Source of the DNA: Usnea hakonensis
Lineage: Eukaryota > Ascomycota > Lecanoromycetes > Lecanorales > Parmeliaceae
DNA: 64,000 nucleotides
Direction of reading: 5' to 3'
Assembly (NCBI GenBank): GCA_013423325.1
Contig: BLJB01000199.1
Coordinates: 62,001 to 126,000 of the forward strand
This document shows positions 32,150 to 45,299 of the stretch, piece after piece. Under the pieces are notes generated by a model that ran no database searches, was not told where the DNA came from, and saw nothing but the letters and a program-made list of their open reading frames with translations. Made by a program: the position numbers and the translations under genes. Positions within the stretch are counted from its first letter, which is position 1. Each line of letters starts with the position of its first letter.

Positions 32150-34029
32150 GTTGCCGATTTTGTTGACGTGACTCGAGTTTTGCGGGGCGACCGAGGTGGT
32201 TAGGATAAGGAAGGTGCAAACATAAGGCAGGAAACAATCACATTGATCAAGGAGCGACGATATGTTGTAGGTGCTAAGAGCTCGAGGTTGATAGGAAATC
32301 ACATGAAAGGAGCAAGGGAAATTTTAATTAGTTGAGAGGATTTCGTTTTTGAAATGGAATGGTGTGAGGAGTGAAAACTTTGGATACGTAGAATATGAAG
32401 TAGATGTTTGGATGGTTTTAGAGGGAGAGGGTGGTTTCAAAGGCCAAAGAAGCAAGGGCCATTTTTGCCGTTGAAAACACAGTCATGACATCTCCCCTCC
32501 TTACTTCTCCAAGAATTAAACAGCTTGCTTCACAACTCCACGGTCAAAACGACTGCATAGATTATCATTTTCTGATACTTGGTTTGCCTGACTTTGCTCG
32601 ACTCAAATCACATTTGCAAGACATTCGGGCACGGACGGATATTCATATCTCAACCGCTGCACCAGCAAACACAGTCTCTACATAGTATAATATGCACGCA
32701 TATACCAAATCATTGCTTGCCCTAGCCTGTGAAAGAAGCAAAGATCCTCCTTCTGTGCGGCGAGGAAAACATTTCCTCAGAGAGGTTCCTCTGCTCCATG
32801 AAACGACTTTTCCAGTCTCTGAGCCTCCATGTATCGCTGTCACTTTTCCTGCAGATATGACGCCAAGGTCCTGCACCTTACAGATTGTTCCCGCTGCAGG
32901 TAGCCGCCAGGGCGTTTGTGATTCGGAGATCAAGACCAAAGGCAGTACTGTCTCACGACCAGCAAGTAAGGTCTGGGAACGACATTACACAACGGACTAG
33001 GATCCGGCTACACCTGCCAAAGGCCCATGAAGTACGCGGTCACGCAAGGAGCAAGAGGCGATTGTTATTCCCAGTATATTTCCGTGGTTTGCTGCGGCCG
33101 AAGGTGGCCGCTGTTCCGGAAATAAGGTCGTGAGAGGGCGGTTCCACTTGGTTAGCGGTTCGCTGTCTTCTTTACCATTCCTTGATGCCTATTCGAGGTA
33201 TCCCAACAGTCACACACACACTCAGGCTTGATCGAACGCTGCATATTCATATTCCTTGCTGTTGTGGACACATTGTTCATCTCATCTCCATGGGTAATGC
33301 GTGAAATGCTGTGAAACATCTCATGTCCTCGTAAGCGGCATAAGGAAAGATATACACAAACATAGATACATAACGCTGTAGATAGCTCATAATATGCACT
33401 CTAAGCGTTGATCATAATAGGCGTGACCCTCCCCTGCCTCGCCTGAATAGCCTGAATAACCCAAGCATGCGCCGACGAAGTTCGACTTTTCCAAATAATT
33501 GATATTGAGCGCTCTCCGCATATCACTCTCATGATCTCGTCAATTCCAAATGCCACCATCATCAGAGAAAATTGAGCATCTATCTAACCCCAGCCCTGGC
33601 AACTCTTGACACTCTCGAAGCTTGGACAATATGGGCGTCGCTCAAAAAGGAAGCCAGTGACCATTACTGTCGGCCGGGTGAGCGCCCGAGGAGAAGCAGG
33701 TTTGAGGTGCTGCCCCAGTGATGCGGGTGTGGGCATGTGCGTGTACGTGTGTGTTGTTCGTTCAGTTGCTCCTGCCTCTCTCGGATAAGGCTGGTCCATA
33801 GAACTTTTTTAATTACTGAGACACGGATTCGTTGTCAGCCGCATATCAAGCTGCTGGTATCATAAGAACCCGGATTCTGAAAGGAGTCTGGAAGTGCGAC
33901 AACCGTCAGCCACGTCCAGTTCAGAAGTAAAGCAGACCCCGACTTGTTACGATGACCATGCTCATTCGAAAAAATCATGACCTTCTTCTTTCGCGGAGTC
34001 ATAGCCACCTTGACTACTCGGAAAAAGAC
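32150..34029. other. Intergenic region, 1.9 kb
   Basis: This region lies upstream of the SAT4-type gene and downstream of the Ras GEF gene. Short open frames at 32.4-33.1 kb on both strands have no motif or splice pattern. A (GT)n-like GTGTGGGCATGTGCGTG stretch lies near 33728. No feature is supported. Confidence 0.4.
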
Positions 34030-37000
34030 CTAGAACCTGTTCTTGTCTACGAGACCTAAATCCACCAACCTTGTGATTTTCTCATCCTCCCTTTCCCTTG
34101 GCTCAACCTGGAGACTCTTGTCGTACATCTCATGCACATCGCCAGCGGCTTGCATGTTGCTCAATATGTAGTCCTGCAAGTCGGGCACAGATTTGAGGAC
34201 ATAAGGTACATTCTGATATTGCTGGATATCTTCAATGACGTCCGCGGTCTTGGCTCGCTTTGCAAAGTTGATGAGGTCTGTTCGTTTAATTACAGACGGT
34301 ATGCCGTCTTCGATGAATGTTAAATCCGTAAGATATACGCCTGTCACACCCAATTAGCCACACTGATTGTTGACACGACGCAGAAAACGTACCGAAGAAA
34401 GGTATACACGGAGGATTCGCCAGATGCAGCGCTTCTCTGTACTCCCCAAAATTCTTAGTACTATGCATCAACTTTCTCATTTGTTCCAAGACGGTCATCG
34501 TTCGAGCGTTGACCTGTGCCCAGGTCCGAGTAAGACGACCAATTGGAGCTGTACTTAGTGCCGAGATGATAGAGGTCAAGGTGGAAAAATTGTTCATCGC
34601 ACGGCATTTCTGTGTATATTAGTAAAAAGTCACGCTCCACCATAGCTTTTGCTTACGTCTGCAACGGATACGAAATGTTTGATCACAACTACCCTTTTTT
34701 TCACATCTGACTGGTTCAGAATCATCTCCGCCACCCAATTCGTAAGTTGATTCGAGTGCAATATTAAAGCTTTGACATTTGCTGCTGGCTCGGCGTCGTC
34801 TGGGCCCAGCTTCCTTTGCCAGGTCTTGTTCAGACATTCCGTCGGTCTGATCTTACCATATAGCCTTGACTCGATGATCGTCAGTTGTCTTGCGAATTCG
34901 GTAGGATCAATGTCCAGGAACTTGAGCTTCTTCATGTTTTTCGGCATGATTGGCGTCGGCATCGAGCTGTTCTGAGTCAGGACAAGGCCTTTCGTGGGAT
35001 CATGTCCCTTCATCCTCCGCTCCACCGAAGTCATCAAGGGCCCAGAACCTGGTGTATTACTTGTTGCTATTGAGTCTTTTGCAAAGGAGTGGACCCTTCG
35101 AAGAAGCTCGTTACTGGCGTCATCGTTATTTTCCATCCAATAGCTGTCAAACCAACTTTTGAGAATGTTGACCACACGGAATCTTATCGGCTTCTGTTTC
35201 TTCTCAACCCATGTATTGTATTCGCCCTGCGAGATCCCTGGCGGTGGCTGGATGCTGAAGCGCTTGACTAACATCTCGAAAAGCTCAGAGGCAGTAGTGA
35301 AGGATCGATAAGTCAGAAGGAAGGTGTTGTTGAAATGCGAGTCCAGTCGATCATGTCGAGTCACTTGTTCCACCAAGGCAATCAAGGTACCGCCGCGTAA
35401 TTGTGGTGGATTGACCTTGGTATCGTATGAGATTTCTCCCTCGTAATCAAGCTTTAGAAATGATGGCTCCTCCTCAATATCTCGAGGAACCTCGCCAAAG
35501 AATTTCTTGACCTTCGAATTGTTGTCCTGCTTCCGGTAGTTCTCTGCGGCTGGGTCCACGCCCTCCGTATACGATACCGGGAAATTCATATCTGACAGCG
35601 TAGGTCGCAATCCTTTAGGAGGATTGAGATATGTGGAAGCTTCATAGGGCGCTCCGCCATCAGTGGTTCGGTGAGGTCGGGAAATCTGTGCATCTTGCAA
35701 ATCCTGGAATGTGTTTGATCGTTGTGGCATGGAATCAAGCAGTAATTGCAGGGAAAAGCCAATTTGAGATGTGTAACTCTCTAGTTGCCGTACGGTCACG
35801 CGAATCTCATTGAGGCGTTCTTCCAGAGGATCGCCTCGGCATTCGGCCCACTCATCTCCCAATGGCGCCGCCACTGCTTGGCAAGCGAGCAATAATTGCA
35901 TGACAAGATCGTACAATTTTTGCTTTTGAGTCGTGAAATCGCTCAACTGTAGGTTGTGAAAGGCAGTACCGAGGGGAGACAGGTTGATTGACTCAACGGC
36001 AGAGAGCCAGGGGCGAAAGAATTCAATGACTTTTCCCGCGGCCTGGCAAACCGCAGTACCAATCTGTCGATGTCGAAAAGGTGTGATAAGCTTCTCCCTT
36101 ACAACCAGCTGGTTTTCGAGCTGGCGAATGTTGGTGACAATTATCCGTTTCAGATCATCCAGCCTCTCTAAGATTGCGCCATCCAAGGTTACAGCAGGTT
36201 CAACGTACGGCTCATAGTCGTCTTGGTCCATGAACGATGTAGCCAACAAAGGATCCTTGATGCCCAAACCGTTATTCTGCCAACTGCCACCATTGTTGCC
36301 GCCCACAAAAAACCCTGGTACCAGTCGTGGTATACCTTCGCCTCGCTGCGATCGCGCTACCTCAACGTAATTTTCCACGCCAAGCATGACTTCTTCGGCC
36401 TCTTGAAGACATTTGGTGTACGCATCCTGTGCCGGCCAATCCGCCGAAGCAATATGCGAAGACAAGACCAACTTTGAGAAGTGAGACATCATGTCACGAA
36501 AATGTGGATACAGCGCCTTGTTCGTGGATATGATCGAAGGGTTGCCCGAATGATTGTCAGTAGTACCAGAAGCAGCCGAGAGCAGCATCCGAAGATGATC
36601 GGATATATCTTCAGCTTTTCGGACATACTCCGATCGGTCAGCATTGCTTATTGCTTGCCTATAAGATTCAATAGCTTTGCGGATATTTTCAACGAGCCTA
36701 GTCCATGTGTAAGGTGCGGAGATACCGTCGTCAAGGAACGACCGTGATACAGCTGCAGACATCTGGCCCATTGGATTGCTGGTGAAAGATGTTGTGGTCG
36801 TACCGGTTCCCCTTGAAGACTGCTGTGTTGAGCTCATGGCCAGGTTCGTTGGCTCAAAACTTCTGCTGTGTGCCATTGGCGAGGTATCAAAGGACTCTGT
36901 AGACACAGCTGGTGATATACCATCGGAGATGTAAGAACGCCGCTGCCTTGGCCGCGAGCGCATGGAGGACTCCTCAAGTTCTGACGCCGAATCTCCGGTT

Positions 37001-37791
37001 TCAGATTCATCTTCATCGCATTCCAAACCCCGCGCCATCATCTCAGGGGGAGGTCTAGTTTGATCCGGGACGTGGATGTTCATTCGATCTCGTGGGCCAG
37101 TCTCGTTGGCCGAGGTAGGTGTCTCAAGTGGGAGCTCCATGGTCGAAACGCCGGTGAGGGTATTGAAATAGAATAGTCGTCCATCTGGAGTGGCCTGTGG
37201 AATCCAGAAAGCTGCCTCTTCTATCCCCTTGTCGACATCCTCGATACTTTGTTGTGAGCCGTCGTTGTTGGTTTCATATCTCGGTTCGTAAAGATTTTCA
37301 ATTTCCTCAAAATCGTCATCTGTACCAGAATCGCTAACCACATCGCCTCCATTTGTCGATGGTGGTGGTGCATCTCTTGTCGTAGAGTCCTCTGGTCCGG
37401 TGACCACGACGCAGTAATTGCTAGGAAACCATCCTCGGACATCATTGATGACTCCATCCCACCAGCCGCTTGCTAATTGCGTCAGGACCTGTATTGTATC
37501 CCCTTGCCGAAAGCTGAGACTTGTTCTATCATCCGATGCATAATCGTAGAGTGCTCGAACGTAAAGGGCCGTGTGAGGTAGGACCTGGCCGTTCATGCCC
37601 AAAGACGGCGCGCGGTTCCTCATCGCTGATACTGGAGTGGATTGTTGCTGAGTAAAGGCCGGGCTTGTAGTGGTACGCGCGGGCTCTTCGGTGTAATGGA
37701 AGGTGGCCGCAGTGAAGACGGTGGGTTTACCGGTTGCATTTGTTCGAGTATTGATGGTCAAGGGTGCCACGGCGTCAGCCTCGTCAAACAT
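34030..37791 (-). CDS. CDC25: CDC25-type Ras guanine-nucleotide exchange factor
   Basis: Exons on the minus strand are 37791-34657, 34609-34393 and 34340-34030 (introns of 47 and 52 bp), giving 1,220 residues. The frame is open up to ATG 38109, which would add 106 residues. I prefer MFDEADAVAP because the upstream part is low in conserved character. An SH3 domain (about 78-135: ALYDYASDDRTSLSFRQGD...GWFPSNYC) is followed by a WW-like segment (WIPQATPDGRLFYFNTLTG) whose second Trp is Met. Then come a Ser-rich middle, the RasGEF_N domain (RGGTLIALVEQVTRHDRLDS) and the catalytic RasGEF domain (DPTEFARQLTIIESRLYGKI... and PCIPFFGVYLTDLTFIEDG). It loads GTP on Ras at the plasma membrane upstream of cAMP/PKA and MAPK signalling. 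Confidence 0.93.
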
Positions 37792-38325
37792 GGCGGTGGG
37801 CGGAAGGAGTTGGAGATATTCGGAGATGCCGTCAGCACCGAGTGATATCTGCAGGTAGAGAGAAGAAGCATAGACAGTACCGCAGAGTGACCCGCGATCG
37901 CAGCCTTGAAAAACGTTTGCCCGCTGCGGCGCTGAAGGATGTCGGCTGACGGTGATTATGCACGCGCCGGTGCCCCGAAAAGTTGAGGAGGATGTGATTC
38001 GTTGCTCGTCTAGAATTAGGATCGTACCTTTGTAGCCTTGGGTCTCAATAGCAATTGGAAGGGGTAGAGATGATTCGACCCGGCGATTTTTAAAATAGCC
38101 TCCCCGCACTCAAAATATCAACAGCAATGCGATGCCAGATCTCGGCTGTCGACACGATGCAGATGCGCCTTTGCCTTTTTTCAGAGATGTCATATAGGCT
38201 TCAGATTCGACGGGATATATTGTTATTGTTGTATCGTGTACGTAATTATCGAATGTGCATTTGTAGGAAGGATGGACTCGGGATTGCTAACACTCTCCGT
38301 ACATTAGGCCGTATCGATACTTAGG

Positions 38326-38347
38326 TACCTTACCTTACCTTACCTTA
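38326..38347. repeat. Short (TTACC)n repeat
   Basis: About four tandem copies of a TTACC unit start in a TAGGTACC word. Similar words recur at 39698, 48232 and 54044. Confidence 0.7.
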
Positions 38348-39634
38348 AAAATAATTACGGCGGGAGGCAGGAAAGGCGAGAAGGCACGGCATCATAAGGT
38401 ATGGGTTGAACCACTGTATCCTCTACACGATAAGAATAATAATAGAAATATGGAGTAAGAAATCGTACAGGTTACCGGTCAGTCGTGGTGCGCTGAATGC
38501 TCTGCGGCTGCAACTCCAACGAGGAGTACCTCTAATAATTATATAACTCGACCCCCATCATTTATCAACTTTCTCACCTTGCTTCAACTCTTGGATCGAA
38601 TTAGGTAAGATTGATACAGAGAGATAGATTAAAACCAGGAGACAAAACACATTGATTCGCAGCAAAATGGATACCGCCTTGCATCCCCAGTACTTACTTA
38701 GTGCTCTGCTTACATTACTTATCAGGAGTCAGAACATGATATCGACATGTGCCGTGTACTTTACCCCAATACTTCTCCTGGAGGAGAATGTATCCTTCTT
38801 TTGGCCTTCCGGCTTGCGGGCAGCACTCCTGGATCACTTTCCCAATTTTGCAGCATTCCACAGGAGCAATCAGTCATAATTCCACCCTGCCTCTCACAGG
38901 TGCTTCAGATTGATCACATTACACGTACGACAGGTTCAATACGGCTTCGAGCTTGCAATCATGTTCAGTGAAGCTCGACTTCTACCACCCCTGCTGCTAT
39001 TCAGAAAGCAAAAAAGCCCAGAGAATACGGATGATCTACGTCTAAAGTACCTCGGTCTCGATTGAGCTTTTGCCTCTTGCTTCTTTCAATGATTCCTCAC
39101 CAATCAATGGTGAATGGTGACAGCGATGTGATCGACGCTATTTATCCCAGCAGTCTGGTTCGAAACGGGGCGGAGAATGACAGCTCCTTCAAGGTAAACA
39201 TCCTTGGCTCATATTCGTAATCTCGTCGCCTTGCCCTATCTTTCTCATCATGGCAAACCCTGTTGTTTCATGCTGCGAGCTGCGAGAGACCTGCGTTACA
39301 TATATGCACTTTGTGACAGGACTTTAGGATGCATGCTATTGGCCAGGGTGGAGGATTGAGACTCGCGTGGTGCCGCGGAAGCTCGGAAACAAGAGTGCAA
39401 AGGGATCAGACGCTTCTACAAGGCCGGTGTTTGTTTCTTCTATTCTCCTTGCGTGAAAGTGGCGGACTTGGGACGCTTTCGCTGGCTGGCTCTTGAGTGG
39501 ATGTCAACTTTATTTATCATTCTGAAATGCTGCTCTCTTCGCTTTTGGAGACTTGGAGACTTGGACAACAGGGCGGGCATGAGGGCCCACATTAATTTTG
39601 TTTGGACTAATGCAAGTGGTCTCTGGGAATAAGG

Positions 39635-39669
39635 ATAATAATAATAATAATAATAGTAATAATAATAAT
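39635..39669. repeat. (AAT)n microsatellite
   Basis: An AAT trinucleotide tract of about 35 bp with one interruption (TAG) lies in the long gene-free region. Confidence 0.85.
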
Positions 39670-41252
39670 GAAGCTGTTGGAGTGAAGCAAGCTACCTTAC
39701 GTACCTAGGTAAGGTAAGGTATACTTTAATTGTGACAAGTGGTATGGCCACATCTTGGGCTTGGCGGTAGATCAAACCTCGTGGCATTGCAGGGAATAAA
39801 GTACTTTACCTTAGGCAAGTGGCATACATGCGCTAACCCTGACATTTGGACCCGGGGAAGTGGGAAAGGCTGGACTGCCTTGCCATTTGGAGCCATCAAC
39901 CAATTTCCTACTTATCAACAACTTCCACGCCCCAGCCCGCCTTGATTCTACTACTACGAATCATTCTAGAAAGAAGCTCCATTTGAGAAACAATCATAAC
40001 TTTTTTGACTTTTCGACTTTATTTTCGGACAAGGTTGCCATCATTTTCATCTTTTCTCCACCAAAGGCTAAAGCACCTTCGAGCGCGGAGTTGGGCGGAC
40101 TGGCGACATAGAGTATAACTCAGGCCCGTATTGCGCGCCACAGCATGCTACTAAATGATCATCACCATCATCATCATCATCCAAGCCTTCAATAGGAATT
40201 GGTCCGAAGGGTCCGAGTATGGTGGCATCCTTTTTGCTTTTGATTCGACACTGAGGGCGAAACATGAGAGTCAACATGTCGCAAGACAAACCAATTGAGA
40301 AATGATACTATCCCCATACAGGCACGGATACCGGAAAAGGAGTCCTTCTCGCAGTGCTCACCGCCACACATAAATTACCTTAGTCAGCCGTAATCGATAA
40401 AGCTCGGTTATAATGATGAAGTCAGCACCCTTGATGGCGTCGTTACAGATCCTTGCGCTGGTTCGCCAGTCAATGAAACGGGCATGACGAGATCTAGCCT
40501 CGAGCATGTGGCGGCCTATGGATGGTGCACAGACAAGCGGCGGCCACATGTATATTTATATTCTGGGATGGTCGGTGCTTGAGCGAAACTTGAAATAGAA
40601 AAAGTCTTCAAACACCTGTTCTCAGGATGGTCCATGGCCAGGTACATTGAGGTACACGGGTGACAGAGGCGGCAGAGAAGAGAAATAATTTGCAATGATG
40701 AATGATGATAAGTTAGAGTGACATGCAATGGGTAAGGCAGCAGGGTTCTTTGTTTACCGCTAGTGGTATTTTTCTTCTAGTCTCTACACGAGGTAACGCA
40801 GAAAGGGTTTCGGCCTCTTGCCCGCGCAAAGTGGCCCCTCGAAAAAGGGGGCGTGCCCCTCCAAATAATCTTCTTACTCCAAAATATTGATCCACGGTTT
40901 GTTTGAATCTTCTTGCACGCTCATCCTCTTCACCAAAATCGAAGCACAGTATTGTACAATACAACATCATCAACCTCGCTCAAACCAAACCACTGACGCA
41001 CGCGAATTCACTTCACCGCCAAAAGATCCAGACTAGACTCTACACGATTAGACTAAGTCTGGCAGCCAAGACTGGAATAAATATTTGCCCCGATCACTCC
41101 TCCTCCTTGAACGACACCACCAGGCATGAACGAAGGAATCTCATTTGGCATACGTGCAATCCATCGTCATTCTCGCATCAGTATCAGATAGTCCCATTTC
41201 CATTTCACACGGGGCATTCTGGTAGACGACTCGATAGTACCTTAGTGTTGCA

Positions 41253-44020
41253 ATGCCTGCCGCTGCTGCTCCTGCGGCCACAGCGTCTGTCGCACCCGTC
41301 TCCAAACCTGCGAAGCCGCAACACGTTCCTGATAAAAAATACAAATGTCAATTCTGTTCTCGGGCATTCAGTCGAAGTGAACATAGGAGCAGACATGAAA
41401 GATCGCGTAAGTTTTTCCCGTACCTTACCTTTCCTGTTAGTCGATAGAGGGGTCGTCTATAGTGGGGTCGTGAAGCCGAAGCCCACTTTCAACCCTTGGC
41501 CCACCTTTCACCTTTTGCTAACTTCCATCCTTCTTCCTCTTATCACAGACACCAAAGAACGACCTTTCAAATGCGCAAAATGCCGCAGTACCTTTGTGCG
41601 ACGAGACCTCCTGCTACGACACGACCGTACCGTACACGCCAAAGATGGAGGAGTGCCGCTCGTCAGCGAAGTCAAGAGAAGGCCGGGCGCAAAGCCAACA
41701 CCCAAGGCAACCCCAACCAAGCCAGCGGTCGATTTGGATACGGCGACGATGGAACAAATAGAAGCAAGCAGTGATGGTATGATTGACGATAATGTTGCTG
41801 CGATGATGATTACCAACTTTCATCACAAAGCTACGGCCGCACTGGCAAACAACCCAGACGATCAACTCGATGACACTTCGACGCCCTACTCTCCCGACCA
41901 TACCACCATGTTCGACACATCGGTCCCTTTCATGCCCGGCATACCCGGCTCCATGCCTCTCAACCAGTGGGATCATTTCATGACAAATTCGGTAATTGAA
42001 CCCAAAGCTTCTTCAGTCTCTTCCTCAAGCCTATCTGGCTCGCAAGATTCTCAATTGTCGCAGCTTTCTTTCAACAGTAACAGTACCGTTCAACCCAACC
42101 CGAATCAACTTCCGCCGATGATGGAGAGATATCCATCTGGGAGCGACGCCCTCGCCCCCGGACTTCAGTCCCTCACCGGCTCCATGCCCATCTCCGGCCC
42201 TGCGACACCCAACGGGCTCTCACCCTTCCCCTTCATGACCGGACCAGTCTCACCTGTTGATTATCGACGCTCGCCTGGTCCAAGTCAACCCATCACCACG
42301 CCCAAAGTACCTCAACTCCAATCCGACGAAGACTACAACACGATGCAGGAGAATATGAAGCGATGCGATACCGAACGGACGACTCAACCGAATTTTGAGA
42401 ATCAAACTCGAGGAGAGATCAATGCCTGTCTCGAGTCCTACTTCAAACTCTTCCATCACCATCTCCCCTTTTTACATCTTGAGTCATTTGATCCCAGCCA
42501 GATTTCCCCAGCCCTGCTTCTTTCGGTCCTCTCCATTGGCGCTCTCTATTCATTCAACCAGGACAAGGCATTCATATTTCATATAGGTTCGAAGCTGCTT
42601 GTCAGTCAATTCCTGCAGAACAAAGAAAGCTTCAGCTCGCGCAAGTGTCCGCTGTGGACGATGCAAAGTACACTATTGAACATGATCTTCGCTAGCTGGA
42701 GTGGGGATCCAAAAGGATTGGAATGGGCAGGCTCTATCAAGAGTCTCGTTGCTAACGTATGCCACTACCGCCCCTTCTGATGATTACTGCTGACGGATGA
42801 TTGCAGATGGTCGCCGGCAACCGGTACGAATTGAAGCTTCGGTCAGAAGCAAGAGAAGGCGCACAGCCCACGCATGCAGAGTGGGTCGAAGACGAGGGAT
42901 GCAGGCGGACATACTACGCAGTGTACATCTTTTTCGGCCTCCTCACCCTGACCTACGATCACACCCCGGCCATCAGTTTCAAGGAATTCGAAACTCTAGA
43001 GCTGCCATCGTCTGAGTCACTATGGAACCTCGAAGTCTTGGATGAGAGTTCATGGCGAGACAGTTTAACAGCGTCGACCATTATCACAGTGCGCGAAGCA
43101 ATCGACAGTCTGTACCAAGGAGACGCAACGCGATACAGCGCCTTCGCGACGAGGGTCATGATCAATGCTCTGTTTCTCGCGGTGTGGGAACACAAGCGCA
43201 ACTTCGAAGCTTTGCAAGATGTGGTCACAGAGTACAAGCTCCGTCTAGCTCTTGAGACATGGGAGAAATCCTTGGAGAAATGTGAGCCTGAAACAATAGT
43301 TGTCCAGCTGAGTGCGCCTCACCAAGGTCACCCGCTGATCTTCAACGCCATGGCTCTGTATCGAAATACTTGGGCCCGCCTAGAGGTCGATCTGAAGTCC
43401 GTCCAAGAAGCCCTCCGATATCACGATTCCTACGAGGTTGCCGCTGCCATGACCAACGCTAGGGACAAAGTCAAGAGATCGCAAGAGATGATCAAAGTCA
43501 TCGAAGAATGCTACAACTGCATAGAAATTGTGGCACTACAGGGTATCAAATGGGTTGGCGAAACCTGCGCCACGAATTGGAGTGTGGAACATCCTCTTTG
43601 CGGTCTAGACCTGATGGTTATCCTCAGCCTCTGGCTTTATCGGCTCGAGCATGACGAAGAACAAGCAACTACGGAAGAACTGGCCATGTACAATAAGGTC
43701 CGGAATCTCTTCGACGACGAGTCGGTGGATGAGTATAGCTCAAAGTTGAGTTCGACTGTCGCTCGATTGTGGGGTAGCATGCTTGACGGAGTGGTCGTGT
43801 GGGGGTAAGTCACATCTCCAGAGCTTATACAGCTGACGTTGGTGCTGACAACTATCCCAGTATCACCAAGCTTATGGGCGAATCGTTCAAACTCCATTCG
43901 CAAGCGCTCGTAGGTTACGAGGATGCCGTTGCCTCTGGAACAAGCACCAGCACACCCACGATGTCCTCTCAAGGTGTGGACCTCGACATGGATACTACAT
44001 TCCAGACCATTCAAGCATGA
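41253..44020 (+). CDS. C2H2 zinc-finger transcription factor with fungal_trans domain
   Basis: Exons are 41253-41406, 41549-42756, 42807-43804 and 43861-44020 (introns of 142, 50 and 56 bp), giving 839 residues. After an Ala/Pro-rich start come two adjacent C2H2 fingers. Finger 1 is YKCQFCSRAFSRSEHRSRH plus ERSH (C-x2-C-x12-H-x3-H); its last His codon spans intron 1. Finger 2 is FKCAKCRSTFVRRDLLLRH plus DRTVH (C-x2-C-x12-H-x4-H). A Ser/Pro/Gln-rich region follows, then the fungal_trans domain with ESYFKLFHHHLPFLH and the conserved WVEDEGCRRTYYAVYIFFGL. The type (two N-terminal C2H2 plus fungal_trans) is shared with Adr1/AmdX/Klf1-like nuclear regulators. The target genes are unknown. The gene-free 3.1 kb upstream suggests complex control. 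Confidence 0.9.
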
Positions 44021-45299
44021 TCCATCTGAAGTCCACTAAGCCATATTTCCCGTCGGTCTGCATACCCCAGCTGTCGGGACCAAAAATACATCAGAACCAC
44101 ACTACAACATACAGAAGCGGGCTGGTCCCGCCCATTGCCACCACTAGTACCTAATACCTTTTTGGACTCACGAGATACCATTTCCCACCGGTGTTCTGTT
44201 TTTGGCGACCATTGCCTGCTAGCGAGCGATGACTATGTTGTTTTGCCTGTTTTTTGCATAGAATTCTTTGCCCTCCTGCTTTGCCATGGCTTGGTGGCCC
44301 TGCAGCAAGCAAGCATGCGAGGATAGCTTCACCGAATATACGAGGGGGGCCGGGTGAGACGCTATTTCTGCGAACGAACCTGTTCGTTGGACTGGGAAAA
44401 ATGGGCCTGATGTCAAAGGAGAGAGAGAGAGGGAGAGACGGAGTTGGGCGGGGACCGGGGCATCTGGGGAAGGGAGGCCGGGCCATGTGGATATTGTGTA
44501 TAATAGAAGAAGGACTACTTCGATTACTCAAATCGAATAGTTAGCAAGCTAGCTAGCAAGCAGGTAAAATGGGAGAGAAGTAGCACGCACGCACGCATTG
44601 AGCAAAGCTTGCTTGCACTGAAAGAAGGAAAAGGGAAAGAAAAAGAATATCCACTCCTCCTCTCGCGAGAACCATCGATCGACCTTTCCGAGTAGAGTAG
44701 AATAGGGTTGGTGGGTTTTTGTTGAAATTCTTTTTGATTCCCCCCCATCTATCCATCCATGCATGCATCCTCCCTTGAATGGGAGAGTGAGGAGCACGTA
44801 TGTATGTATGTATGTATGTATGTATGTATGTAGTGAGTGGAAGCTTGCTTGCTTGTGCTGGATGGATGGATGAGAAGGAAGAAAGGGAGGAAAGGAAAGG
44901 AAGGGAAGGAAGGGAGGGGAGAAAAGGACCTTTCCGAGTCAGTGAAGGACGATTGATTGATTGACTGGGGCAAGAACTGCATGTAGAGAGAGTAACAAGG
45001 TAAAAGAGGCGCGCTGTTTGCGATTGAAAGCAACTCTGTCCATTTCTCACCGTATGTCTGTAAGATACCTATGTATGCAACTCGTGCGAGTGCGAATCCA
45101 GCACACACACACAATGTAATTAATCTAATGTAAAAGTGCTGATGCCATGCGTATCGTACCCCCTCATCAACGTACGTTTTTCAATTAGACGCTCCCCCCA
45201 AAACGCCGATGAAATGCCCTTTGCGAATGAATGCTTTCTTTCTTTCTGTCTCCCATTACCTCCCCTCCCCCGAACACAGCAAATCCATTCATTAATCAA
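44021..45299. other. Intergenic spacer with simple repeats, 1.3 kb
   Basis: This lies between two convergent genes. It contains GGGAGAGA-type purine tracts (44420-44480), GCAAGCTAGCTAGCAAGC near 44543, (TATG)n, and GGAAGGAAAGG purine tracts near 44880-44930. The open frames here reflect the simple repeats. No gene is supported. Confidence 0.5.
44798..44832. repeat. (GTAT)n microsatellite
   Basis: A perfect tetranucleotide tract of about 35 bp lies in non-coding DNA. Confidence 0.9.

Larger units (their letters stand above)
38110..41252. other. Large gene-free region upstream of the transcription factor, 3.1 kb
   Basis: This lies between the divergent Ras GEF and C2H2 factor genes. It contains (TTACC)n at 38326-38347, CTTACGTACCTAGGTAAGGTAAGGTA-like DNA near 39698, an (AAT)n microsatellite and an ATCATC-rich run near 40155. 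Long intergenic DNA and a long leader are common for fungal regulators, so it may hold promoter elements and upstream ORFs. No gene is supported. Confidence 0.45.

Noticed and set aside
41508..41976. Antisense open frames over the zinc-finger gene
   Set aside because: They are shadows of the clearly coding plus strand, which carries two C2H2 fingers.
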